DNA from: Begonia masoniana
Lineage: Eukaryota > Streptophyta > Magnoliopsida > Cucurbitales > Begoniaceae
Assembly (NCBI GenBank): GCA_022432975.1
Contig: CM039516.1
Span: forward strand, 32,893,737 to 32,957,736
Reading direction: 5' to 3'
Length of the DNA stretch: 64,000 bases
The stretch's first letter is position 1. Each line of letters opens with the position of its first letter. The notes beneath the pieces are model-generated. The model was not told the origin of the DNA and made no database searches. It was given only the letters and a program-made list of their open reading frames with translations. Positions 44,126 to 55,780 of the stretch are shown in pieces. The position numbers and the translations under genes were made by a program.

Positions 44126-46482
44126 AATTGCCCGCACCCGAAGGCCTTAGTTGCCCGCCCCGAAGGCCTTAGTTGCCCGCACCGAGGTGCCTTAATTGCC
44201 CGCCCCGAGGGCCTTAGTTGCCCGCACCGAAGTGCCTTAGTTGCCCGCCCCGAAGGGCCTTAGTTGCCCGCACCGAAGTGCCTTAGTTGCCCGCCCCGAA
44301 GGGCCTTAGTTGCCCGCACCGAAGTGCCTTAGTTGCCCGCCCCGAAGGGCCTTAGTTGCCCGCACCGAAGTGCCTTAGTTGCCCGCACCGAGGTGCCTTA
44401 ATTGCCCGCCCCGAAGGGCCTTAGTTGCCCGCACCGAAGTGCCTTAGTTGCCCGCACCGAAGTGCCTTAGTTGCCCGCACCGAGGTGCCTTAATTGCCCG
44501 CCCCGAAGGGCCTTAGTTGCCCGCCCCGAAGGGCCTTAGTTGCCCGCCCCGAAGGGCCTTAGTTGCCCGCCCCGAAGGGCCTTAGTTGCCCGCCCCGAAG
44601 GGCCTTAGTTGCCCGCACCGAGGTGCCTTAATTGCCCGCCCCGAAGGCCTTAGTTGCCCGCCCCGAAGGCCTTAGTTGCCCGCACCGAGGTGCCTTAATT
44701 GCCCGCCCCGAAGGCCTTAGTTGCCCGCACCGAAGTGCCTTAGTTGCCCGCACCGAAGTGCCTTAGTTGCCCGCACCGAAGTGCCTTAGTTGCCCGCACC
44801 GAGGTGCCTTAATTGCCCGCCCCGAAGGCCTTAGTTGCCCGCACCGAAGTGCCTTAGTTGCCCGCACCGAAGTGCCTTAGTTGCCCGCACCGAAGTGCCT
44901 TAGTTGCCCGCACCGAAGTGCCTTAGTTGCCCGCACCGAAGTGCCTTAGTTGCCCGCACCGAGGTGCCTTAATTGCCCGCCCCGAAGGCCTTAGTTGCCC
45001 GCCCCGAAGGCCTTAGTTGCCCGCACCGAAGTGCCTTAGTTGCCCGCACCGAGGTGCCTTAATTGCCCGCCCCGAAGGGCCTTAGTTGCCCGCCCCGAAG
45101 GCCTTAGTTGCCCGCACCGAGGTGCCTTAATTGCCCGCCCCGAAGGGCCTTAGTTGCCCGCACCGAAGTGCCTTAGTTGCCCGCACCGAAGTGCCTTAGT
45201 TGCCCGCACCGAAGTGCCTTAGTTGCCCGCCCCGAAGGCCTTAGTTGCCCGCACCGAAGTGCCTTAGTTGCCCGCCCCGAAGGCCTTAGTTGCCCGCACC
45301 GAAGTGCCTTAGTTGCCCGCACCGAAGTGCCTTAGTTGCCCGCACCGAAGTGCCTTAGTTGCCCGCCCCGAAGGGCCTTAGTTGCCCGCACCGAAGTGCC
45401 TTAGTTGCCCGCACCGAAGTGCCTTAGTTGCCCGCACCGAGGTGCCTTAATTGCCCGCCCCGAAGGCCTTAGTTGCCCGCACCGAAGTGCCTTAGTTGCC
45501 CGCACCGAAGTGCCTTAGTTGCCCGCACCGAGGTGCCTTAATTGCCCGCCCCGAAGGCCTTAGTTGCCCGCCCCGAAGGCCTTAGTTGCCCGCACCGAAG
45601 TGCCTTAGTTGCCCGCACCGAAGTGCCTTAGTTGCCCGCACCGAGGTGCCTTAATTGCCCGCCCCGAAGGCCTTAGTTGCCCGCACCGAAGTGCCTTAGT
45701 TGCCCGCCCCGAAGGCCTTAGTTGCCCGCACCGAAGTGCCTTAGTTGCCCGCACCGAAGTGCCTTAGTTGCCCGCACCGAGGTGCCTTAATTGCCCGCCC
45801 CGAAGGCCTTAGTTGCCCGCACCGAGGTGCCTTAATTGCCCGCCCCGAAGGCCTTAGTTGCCCGCACCGAGGTGCCTTAATTGCCCGCCCCGAAGGCCTT
45901 AGTTGCCCGCACCGAAGTGCCTTAGTTGCCCGCACCGAAGTGCCTTAGTTGCCCGCACCGAGGTGCCTTAATTGCCCGCCCCGAAGGGCCTTAGTTGCCC
46001 GCACCGAAGTGCCTTAGTTGCCCGCCCCGAAGGGCCTTAGTTGCCCGCCCCGAAGGGCCTTAGTTGCCCGCACCGAGGTGCCTTAATTGCCCGCCCCGAA
46101 GGCCTTAGTTGCCCGCACCGAGGTGCCTTAATTGCCCGCCCCGAAGGGCCTTAGTTGCCCGCACCGAAGTGCCTTAGTTGCCCGCACCGAAGTGCCTTAG
46201 TTGCCCGCACCGAAGTGCCTTAGTTGCCCGCACCGAAGTGCCTTAGTTGCCCGCACCGAGGTGCCTTAATTGCCCGCCCCGAAGGCCTTAGTTGCCCGCC
46301 CCGAAGGCCTTAGTTGCCCGCACCGAGGTGCCTTAATTGCCCGCCCCGAAGGCCTTAGTTGCCCGCACCGAAGTGCCTTAGTTGCCCGCACCGAAGTGCC
46401 TTAGTTGCCCGCACCGAAGTGCCTTAGTTGCCCGCACCGAAGTGCCTTAGTTGCCCGCCCCGAAGGCCTTAGTTGCCCGCAC
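44126..46482. repeat. 22-23-bp minisatellite, about 100 units, hairpin-forming
   Basis: Units contain TTGCCCGCACCGAAGTGCCT, TTGCCCGCACCGAGGTGCCT, TTGCCCGCCCCGAAGGGCCT or the one-base-shorter GCCCCGAAGGCC form. Each unit can form a 3-4-bp stem around CGAA or CGAG, and the stem base pair changes together (A with T, or C with G). Units with CGAG always carry CCTTAATT and are always followed by a GCCCC unit. Confidence 0.96.
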
Positions 46483-47757
46483 ATCACTAAGCAAAACAAA
46501 TAACCATTACTTACCGTTCTATGGTGTAGGCCCGAAGGCAAAAAGGATGACAACCACTACTTACCTGGATGCTCGGTTTCCACTGGCTTACTTTCATCGT
46601 CCAATTCAAACGCTCGACGACCTAAATAATGAAACTTCACTTAATAAGTACCAATACAATTCTAAAAAGATCCTTAAACTTAACTAACCAACAACTAAGC
46701 AATTCCCACTTCTAAACATCTAAACCCAGTTTTTGCACAAATTACCGACATCTAACTTTAAACGGCCGTAACTTTCTCGTTTTTCAACGGAATTCGACGT
46801 GCCACCCCAACTCGGAAACCTCTACACGTCTACTATCCATTGAAATGCTTAAATCCATTAAACAAGACACTTGACCAATCCGAAAATGGCCAAGACAGAA
46901 TCGGTGCCCTATTTACCTAAAAACCGGTTTTGTGCATTTCAAATCCAAATCACTATCTAATCACTCCAACAAATTAAACTAACATATCTAAGGCTTACTT
47001 AATCAAAAGAGAAAGAAAACCCCAATTTGGAACCCCAAAATTCGGACTCATTCATCTAGGGTTTTCAAACCCTCTCTAAAACCTCACAAAACACACTAAA
47101 AACACTCCTAAGCTTCATCCAATCTTACATAAACTAAAACCCAACAAAAATTACCTTAGATTGGCTTGAGAAAATGAAGCTAGAGGGATGAGAAGCTTCG
47201 GCTATGGAGGAAAGGGAGAGAGGGATCGATGGAGTGAAGAAGAAGAATGAAAAGAACTTCATTTTTTATACACATTTTCTTCTTTCATTAAATGCTCTTT
47301 CATTAAATGCTCAAGTAAATTACCTTAAAGCCCTCCCCTTTTCCTTTGTATTTCCACGCCAAACATAATCACTAAACTTCACTTTTCATCCACTTTAACA
47401 TCCATTTAATCCCACAATTTAATCATTGTTTGTTTGACCTTCAAACTCCATTTTCAACCAATCAAAAGAGTTTGACATTTCAAACTCTCTCCCTCACTTA
47501 CTCTCTTTAAATTCAACGCCAAAGTCATCCATAAAACACCATTAATTCAACCAATTTTACTAAGTCAACTTGGTATAAAGTGTTAGACTTTTCAAACCTC
47601 TCCACCAATCACAATAAGTTGGACTTGTCAAACTCTCCCATTTCACTTCTTCTAATACGCTTCAAAACAAAACAATACCCCAGAATAACTAAACCCTCCT
47701 AGTACGCCTAATCATAAGTCACGCACGCAATAGAAAATTTTCGGGTGTTACAGAAGT

Positions 47758-50008
47758 GGTGGACACAGTAAGGTGTTGGGAGCTAATGAGAACCACAGGT
47801 ATATCAAACGCCTTTGAAATCAAGTATAAGAAACTTGACTCCAATCGAATATTGTTGACGGAACCAAAGTTATCAAACAAGGAGCTTGACCCATAACCAA
47901 AGTTGTGGTTAGAACCAAAGCTATCAAGTTTATCTTTCAATTTTTGACTTGAAGAATATCTAGTTTTTCACAAATAACCAAAGAGAAAATTCTCACAAAG
48001 AATAACTCAAAATCTTGTATATTGATTATATAATGCTGTAGGGTTTATGTATTTAAATAAGTTACAAAATATTCTAATGTAATAAGAAAGTAATTAGGAA
48101 ACATCTAAAGATTAGGAAACTTAACAAATTAATAAATAGAAACTAGACTAAAAACAAAAAAAAAATTAGGTAACAAAACAAAAGAAAACTTTGACTACGT
48201 AATAAAAAGAAAAATTGGACCAATTTGATTGATGAATTTCGTGGCTCTCATTCCTAATTTAATGCCCCACCTTCCTTTAAGAATTAGGAAATAAGTGGTT
48301 GCCAATTTGATAGAGAAAATGAAACTCTACATGGGCTGTGTAACATGAGAGTTGATATGAGTATTGAAATTTGAAGTGCCAGTTGAGAGAACTAAACTTG
48401 TTTTTGTGACTTGTCACAAGTGTAAACCGACCATCCACAGTGATCGACACTTGGGTGATTTCCAATGACGGGAAGTAGCAAAAATTGGTCTCCCTTGTTG
48501 TTTCTCACCTCCAATCAACTAAATAACTTATATAAAACCTAAAACTACTCAAATAGTCCACAAATAACTTATAGATTTGAGTTTCCAAGCTCGAATCCAA
48601 ATCAATTAAAACTCTAACTTAAAAACCTTTAAACAGAGAGAAAAACTTACTAATAATCGAAGCTCGTTCACAAAGGTTGATGTCCTAAGCTACAGATACG
48701 CCACTTCTCAAACACTTGATGAAATTTTTCTAATATTTTTTCAAGTGTTTGTTTTGTAGGTTTTCATGAACGATCATACTTTAAGGATATTAAATTCTTC
48801 AAGTTGAGGCATAAATGGAAGATCAAGCATGCGTCCAAGGATTATTTGACCTTCTAACAAAACTGCCGTATTTTGCATTTTTGACAGCCATTCCAACCTT
48901 ATTATAACAAGTGTTCTTCATGAAGAATGTATATGACATCGCAAGGTTTCCAGAATGAGTTGGATCGAGTAATTTGGACACCATTGGCTTGGTCAACAAG
49001 GCCAATTACAGAGAGACTCGTTCTCACACCAAATATTGAAGAAGAAATTTGTTTTCCTTTAAACAAATGATGTAATTTTTCTTAGTTTGTTTTGTAAAAA
49101 ATTAATTAGGAGTTTACATTAAAATAAGTGTTGCATGACTGCATACAAATGGGAGGGCATAATTAGAAGATCACCAATTAGGGCATAGGCCGCACGCGCT
49201 CATAAGAGGACCGCGACTGAATAGATATTATCTTTCCATGTTTTCATGCTTATTAGTTTAACCTAGTTTTGTTTATTTAAACTCAAAAGAATCATTGTTT
49301 CAGCAGCTGAGTTTTGATATTGAAAATATAGAAGAATTCTTCTTCCCAAAGTTGAGAGCTTTCTAGCCTTTGCGAGGCTATTTCAGTAAATTGTCATCAA
49401 ATTATTTCCATCTTGTGAGGGTCGTGGAAATTCTTATTAGTGCACCTTTCGGGTCTTATCTTAATTGAAGGTAGTCATCCCTACAAGACCCGAAAGGTTC
49501 CCAATTTGCACCTTCTCAAACCAACATCGGTGTTCCATTTGTAACTTCGTCATCTCAGCGAATTAACCTCTGAATTTTACACACCAACCTCACATCCACA
49601 GCTTTAATCTGCCATAAGAATTGCGTCGGTTCATTTTCAAATGAGAGAGTTATGTCTTCCCGAAGTTGGCTTTCCGTTCTCGGCTAGAGTAGTAAAATGA
49701 GTTTCGGCAACCTCCGATATTTTTCTCATAACTTTTGATATAGAAGGAATTAGACTGCGATATTTAGAGGGTAGCCGCTCTACACTCTGGGTAAGTCTGT
49801 CTTAAAATTTCATTCTATTTGGTTTAGCCAATTAAAATTTATGATTTTTGCATATTGAGTAATTTTCAGATCAGATTCTGTTAATCCAAGATCCGATTTT
49901 TATGCTTATTTGAAAATTCGAAAAGCAGACTTTTGTTGAGTTTTTGTTTAATTTATGCTTCCATTTGGTCCATAATTTGAAGCATATCACATGTAAACAG
50001 TCCTCTAC
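47758..50008. other. AT-rich host sequence, unidentified, probably old retroelement debris
   Basis: No gene is supported over about 2.2 kb. A minus-strand frame at 47719-47940 overlaps the solo LTR end and has no recognised motif. 49260-49560 has LTR-like layout (TATTTAAACTC at 49275, then AT-rich and TC-rich text). An exact 14-base inverted repeat with CCTTTCGGGTCTT lies at 49444-49457 and 49485-49498. Confidence 0.4.
49444..49498. other. Perfect 14-bp inverted repeat with 27-base spacer
   Basis: ACCTTTCGGGTCTT (49444-49457) and AAGACCCGAAAGGT (49485-49498) are exact reverse complements. A transcript would form a stable hairpin. Its role is unknown. Confidence 0.85.
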
Positions 50009-51989
50009 TGTAACACACCAAAATTTAGCCCCAAATTAAAAGAGTCAATTAGTTTCCTAATTTCATCAAACCCTAAATCAGAATCCAATCAAGCAAAATC
50101 CCTAATTTTAGCACAAAATCGTTGTCCAATTTAGCCCTAATCTCAAGTCAATATTCTACAAACATAAGGAAATTACAAACAAGGAAAATCCTTCCTAAAC
50201 TTCATTGACGAATCTGATCAAATTGGAAGTCCAGATTCGTGTCCATCATCTAAGGAAAGAATCGAACAACCCTCTCCCTTACAAATCAAGTCATTCTGTG
50301 AATGAGGAAAATCGCACAAAATTTCCTCCTATTCTGAAAGCCAGAAAAGAAACCCGAGAGTTACCTCGCCTCACGCCGAAATCGCCGCACTATACCTCCG
50401 ACCACCGTGAATTGACAGACTCCGGCGAACGTCGCTGAAGGAGAAGAATCGCAGCTTCGTTCTGATCAACACCCCCCATCGACGAGCTTTCTCTCTCTCG
50501 GTTGAATCCCTCTTCGCGAAGTCGGACTCTTCTCGGCTAAGCTTTGTTTTCTGTTGCGAACCACAATCGAGTGCGCGAATCTCCCCTCTCGGCAGAATCA
50601 TTCTTCGTGTAAGGTTCTTCCTCTCCCTCGATCTCCATATCTCTCTGTTTCGCGATCTCTCATCCTCTGTTTCTCACTCACTCACTCTCTCTCTCAGACG
50701 ATCGCGCGAGGAAGAAGAAAAGAAAAGAATTGGTTCAGGAGATTTAAAGTTGAACCGAACCATAAGCCAACCAAACCACCAATTTATTTTTTTAAGTTGA
50801 GCCAGACCAGAATAGTGAACTGGTTCTAACAACCCAAACCGGCCCGAACCGACCCAAACCTGAATTTTGGGATAATTAAAGGACGCTCAATCGAATCGAA
50901 AATTCAGCAATTCGACGTTATTGGTAAGGAGAATTTTACCTTATTAATTTCAACGATTATTTTTGGAAAAAAAAAATAAGAAATTTAAATCTCCCCAATT
51001 TTTAGGCAGTGAAGATTAATCCAACACTTGGAGAAAAATACCTACGACCCTATTCCTTATTTCTCTCGAAATCCAGGTAAGTAAAACACTAGGTTTTAAA
51101 TGTTTTGGCCGTAGGCCCTACATCACGAAACATATGTTAAATTATTTTCTTTAAAGCACTTTATTTTGTTTTGTTAATTATATTACTATTTGGACACGCA
51201 TGTAAAGGCATTGACTTAGGAATGTAGAAAGATAAAAATGATAGGTCATTATGCATGTGTATGAAATGCATGAAAATGAATGGAATTGACGGAACGCATG
51301 AGATGGCTAATGAGAGCCTGAACGCATGGTTATTGAGATGGCTGATGAAACTTTATGAGGGTAAGAAACCGCTAGTTTTCTGAAAGCCTGAACGCATGGT
51401 AAGGATCAGAAAATGAGTTCCATCCAGTTTGTAACTTTTAAAGCATGAAATTTGGTAATGTATGAAATTAAAATCACATGCACGTGTTTTAACTTACTGA
51501 GTTTTTCTCACGCATTAGTTTTGTGATGTAGGTGAATTTTTATCTGAGGAAGAAATGGCGCTGATCGAGAATTTGCCAGAGGCGGGAGAGCATACAGAGG
51601 AGGATGTTCTCGTTGGTTCTGAATAAAAATTTAAAGTCATGATTTTATATCGTTTTAAAATAATATTTTATATTTAGTTGCATTGAATTTTAAATTTTCT
51701 ATTTGGATAATTTATTTCATTAACTGTTGGATTTTTTTTTTAGTAAGGATGCTATTTTAAATTTATGAATGAGGTTTTATTTAATGTTTTGTTTAGTATT
51801 TAATTTTCTAAACATTTATTGATAGTAATTTAAAGTTTCCGCTTAATAAATGATTTTTTGCTATTTTCAATAATTTCGAATTAAGAAAATTAGGGTTTTA
51901 TAACGATCCAATTTAACCTAATTTACAAATCGATTTGGGAAAAATTTTAGGGTTTCAAATTAGGGAAAATTAAATTTGGGGTCGTTACA
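50009..51989 (+). repeat. Solo LTR, near-perfect TSD TCTAC/TCTGC
   Basis: It begins TGTAACACACC and ends TTTGGGGTCGTTACA, flanked by TCTAC at 50004-50008 and TCTGC at 51990-51994, one mismatch. The 1981-bp LTR lacks the 60-bp arrays but has the common intron-like segment. A TC-rich stretch at 50630-50700 and a frame at 50554-50829 show no recognised motif. Confidence 0.85.
51077..51531 (+). other. Intron-like structured segment inside the LTR
   Basis: Donor-like CAG|GTAAGT at 51077 and acceptor-like GATGTAG|GTG ending at 51531. Arms CCTACATCACGAAAC (51117-51131) and GTTTTGTGATGTAGG (51518-51532) pair over 15 positions, one of them G-U in RNA. Hairpins GGCC-GTA-GGCC and TGAG-TTTTT-CTCA occupy the two expected sites. 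Confidence 0.63.
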
Positions 51990-51994
51990 TCTGC

Positions 51995-52460
51995 CCTCCA
52001 ACCTCGACGATTCACAAGAACAAAACTCAAGAGCTCAAAGTGTCGATCGATCTGGAGAAGTATAAACTGGTGCGAACTACCAAGTTGTCCTCCGAGTAGT
52101 TAACAATGTTTGAAAAATTGCACAATGGTATGGAAATGTTGACCAATTAAATAGAGTGATCGACTGGTACACCATTTTATGAAGACTACGATATATAGAG
52201 GAGAGTTGCAAAGCATAAATGATCAAACTTGAATTTCATAACAAAGTGCTGTCATATTCACTTGAGATTTTAAGTCTTCAACTTCTACCACGCTCCTATA
52301 TTAACTTGAGATTTCAATCATTGAGAGAGTGATATTTATTGTTCATTCTTGTTTTCAAACCTTCATCCTTGTATAATAGTGTACAATTAAATGGTGACTC
52401 TTGAAGCAAGAGTCGTTGTAAAGGCTTTGAATTGACGCCCCGAAGGTCAATCTATTGAAC
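51995..52460. other. Unidentified host sequence
   Basis: No frame or repeat is supported. It joins 57429 across the inserted LTR, since CCGAA flanks that LTR. Proximity to the reverse copia remnant suggests it may be its distal part, but no motif confirms this. Confidence 0.35.
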
Positions 52461-54000
52461 CCGAATGTCACGACCCCAGCGGGCCGCCACAATACTTGAC
52501 ATAACTTACATAAACTTAGACACTTTTTTGGACATAAATTTTTTTGACTTTTCCTTAAAACCTTAAAACGGATTTTTGACTTTCGAATCCCTTTAACATA
52601 GTTGGAAACATGCTTGAAACGTACTTAAAAAGACCCGTCTAAAGTCAGAAAGAAGTACCATTGAAAGTCGAATTAAAAACCCAAAGTACGTAGCGGAAAT
52701 TATGAAAACAAACTGCATAGATGACTCTAAAAACTGAACATATCCATACAGACGAAAAAGACTCCCAAACAGTTCCAATATTTTTCAAATCTCAAAAGCT
52801 ATCTATAAACCCTATTCAAAAGAAGATAAACAAGTACTTTAAACATTAAAAACATCACCCACTGGTCAAAATGTCGTCTAACTGTCACAACCAACCCCCA
52901 TGAGCTCGTTCCTCCAACTGTACCTATTCATCAACTTGAGGCTCGAAGTCCTCATTTGTACGATCAGTACCTGCATCACAAAATTTAACTAATGAGCCTA
53001 ACACTCAGTAAGAGTATATCAATGCTATAAAATGCTCGTGCTATGCATAATACTTTTCAAAACAGGAACATTTGTTACATTAAATTATTGTTCAAGTGAC
53101 ATGGTGGTTAAAGGGGCATGGTAGAGGAGTAGACACAGTAAACATAACATGTGACAACACAGCCCGTTACGTATCGCTGTCGGCCTGGGGCGTTTCGTTT
53201 TGCCGCCCCCCATTGTGTCGCACTTAGAATCTTTTCCCCATCCCACAACTTAACCAGTACATTACATAACATGTTCTTATTTTTCTTACATAAAACATGT
53301 GCATAAAATATTTTGCATGATTTTTTGAAAACGTGATGCATGAATATACAATGTGCGTATAACATAACATAACATGTAGACATATCCTTAATGCATAAAC
53401 ATAGACAGTTCAATTGAAATAAAATTGACACAGCATAATTTAAAGCTAATTCTTCCTAAGTTCTCTCTAATTTAAAACCTAGCTGCCTAGACTCACTAAT
53501 TTCCCTAAATCCTAACCTTTAAGCACCACGGCATCCTTCCCGGAAATTTCGGCAAAGTAACGCCTGAAAATGGTGCCTCCAAAATGCTAGGTACCTGCAA
53601 TAAAATCCAAACCCAAACCCAAACAAACCAGAATATTCCAACCATCTAACCAACCAACGAAATCTCCAAATAATAGTAAAGAGAAAACTAAAATACGAAC
53701 ATCCCTAAGTGAAGAAAGTCCACAATATAGGGCGATACATCACCCTTAACTTAACTATATACCACCAAACACATAGCTATCCCGTAACTGTCAAAAACAT
53801 CAACCAAAATAATACTTACGCATCCTCATCAATTCCACAAACAGACATTTACAATATTACTAAAATACAAAACCCCACATTCTCCCGAAGACCATGGTCG
53901 AGGCGCCCCGACAATTGCTCGCACCGGCATGCTCCGTGAATCTCCGACTGCCCCAAATCATTGGTTCCTTTATCAAGCTCACCTGTAACTGCGCCGTTAC

Positions 54001-54904
54001 CTACACCATAGAACACACACACACACGTAAGCTTACGCTTAGCAAGTAGGGGAAAACAAATATAAAAATATGCACACACGACTCTCACACAACCCAAACA
54101 CGCATACAAGTCTAGCTCCCAAGATTACCCTAACCCAAACACCTATTACACATCTGAGTCTCGCTCCCAAGATGCGTATCCATCCGAGCCTAGCTCCCAA
54201 GATGTCCCTAACCCAAACACCTATTACACATCTGAGTCTCGCTCCCAAGATGCGTATCCATCCGAGCCTAGCTCCCAAGATGGCCCTAACCCTCCGAGTC
54301 TCGCTCCCAAGAGGCACTACTCAATCACATCTGAGTCTCGCTCCCAAGATGCGTATCCATCCGAGCCTAGCTCCCAAGATGGCCCTAACCCTCCGAGTCT
54401 CGCTCCCAAGAGGCACTACTCAATCACATCTGAGTCTCGCTCCCAAGATGCGTATCCATCCGAGTCTCGCTCCCAAGATGGCCCTAACCCTCCGAGTCTC
54501 GCTCCCAAGAGGCACTACTCAATCACATCTGAGTCTCGCTCCCAAGATGCGTTTCCATCCGAGCCTAGCTCCCAAGATGACCCTACCCAGTTCCCTTACC
54601 TCTCAAGCTTACACTACCCCTTTTTACATTTTAAACTCACGTCACACAAACCAATACAAGACAAAGAAATTACCCCAACAAATACAAGTCAAAGCAACCA
54701 CACCACCAAAACAATACAAAGCAACCACTCAACCAAGACAATACAAAGCAACTACACTACCAAAACAATACAAGACAACCACACAACCAAAACAATACAA
54801 AGCAATAACACAATCCCAAAACAAGAAAAAGCAATAACACAACAAGTTTCCTACCGTTCCATGGTGTAGGCCCGAAGGCAAAACAATTACAACCCACTAC
54901 TTAC
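54001..54904 (-). other. Intron-like structured segment of the nested LTR
   Basis: Donor-like CAG|GTAAGT at plus 54899-54904 and acceptor at 54001. Arms CCTACACCATGGAAC (plus 54856-54870) and GTTCTATGGTGTAGG (plus 54000-54014) pair over 15 positions, one of them G-U in RNA. The array at 54155-54590 lies in the loop. Confidence 0.62.
54155..54590. repeat. 99-bp minisatellite with 20-bp subrepeats
   Basis: CTGAGTCTCGCTCCCAAGAT starts at 54232, 54331, 54430 and 54529, spaced 99 bp, with a shorter first unit upstream. Each unit has four copies of a GAGTCTCGCTCCCAAGA-like word. A 255-codon plus-strand frame (54070-54837) is repeat translation. Confidence 0.93.
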
Positions 54905-55724
54905 CTGGCGTACTAGCTCGCTGAGGATACTCGGTTACCTGTCCACCTACGGCTCGACCTACGACAGATATTCAACTTCATTAAAATTAAGCCCACATTC
55001 ACCAATTTACTCTCAAACTACTATTTCTAGCCTAATCCAACTAAAACTTAACTAAATCGGCCACTAATTTGGGTTCGGTAAAAATCGACAAGAAACTTCA
55101 AATGCGCGTAACTTTTGCGTCGGTTATCGAAATTGAACGATTCTAGCGGCCACGTACTCCTCTAATAACCTATTTTAACCTGCCAAAAGAAATTTTAAAA
55201 CAAATGACCCTAGCTAGGTCAAAACTGGCAAAACCCGAACTGCCCTAAGTCGGGAATTTCACCTTTTCTATTTTTTCATCAATTCTCACCAAATTCCTCA
55301 CCAATCAACCACCCTCATACCTAATTAACATAATCCAACCAAAATCCCGAGGTTACACACACAAAACCGAAATCCCAAATTTGGATTTCACTGATTTTCG
55401 CTCAAATTGAGCTCCTCACAGCTCGGCGACCATTGCTGGTCCAAGGGTCGGAAAACCCATCCCGAGAACGTCCAAAATCGGTCGGTGACCGGAGCCAAAT
55501 CGGGCTCGTCACCCTCGGCCACAAACAGAGCCGAAAACAGGGAAAAAAAAATCGACCCTTACCTGTCGGGTCGTGCACGGAAACAACCAACCCTGCTCGT
55601 CGCCGTCGTCTGGCTGGGCCGGAGAACGCCGAAAATCACGGCGGTGAACGGCCGTCGCCCTGTTCTCGTTCTCGGGTGCTCGAACACAACAGAATGGCTT
55701 TGGCCATTCTGTTGTTTTATTATT

Positions 55725-55780
55725 TATTTATTTTTTTTAATAATAATAATAATAAAAATAATAATACTAATAATTAATTA
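55725..55780. repeat. TTTATTT and (AAT)n low-complexity run
   Basis: TTATTTATTTATTTTTTTT followed by about ten AAT units with interruptions. Confidence 0.9.

Larger units (their letters stand above)
43324..46564 (-). other. Intron-like structured segment with a 3.2-kb loop
   Basis: On the minus strand the donor-like CAG|GTAAGT is at plus 46559-46564 and the acceptor-like GTAG|GTG at 43324. Arms CCTACACCATAGAAC (plus 46516-46530) and GTTCTGTGGTGTAGG (plus 43323-43337) pair over 15 positions, with one position that would be U-G in RNA. GCC-TTCG-GGC precedes the left arm. Both large minisatellites lie in the loop. Confidence 0.62.
42190..47752 (-). repeat. Very long reverse solo LTR, TSD GAAGT
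   Basis: It starts TGTAACACCCCGAACCCG and ends TTTCGGGTGTTACA on the plus strand, flanked by GAAGT at 42185-42189 and 47753-47757. Orientation is set by the intron-like segment (donor on the minus strand near 46564). At 5563 bp it is far longer than the other LTRs because two arrays (43484-44072 and 44126-46482) fill its loop. The left part (42420-42660) is GC-rich with GCGCGC words and GATC-centred near-palindromes. The frames found over the arrays are repeat translation. Confidence 0.93.

Noticed and set aside
43399..44137. Frames of about 230 codons on both strands
   Set aside because: They are translations of a 36-bp tandem repeat whose period is a multiple of three.
44126..46482. CRISPR-like appearance of regularly spaced repeats
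   Set aside because: There are no unique spacers; units are contiguous and the genome is a plant.
54070..54837. 255-codon plus-strand frame
   Set aside because: Repeat translation of the 99-bp minisatellite inside a nested LTR.
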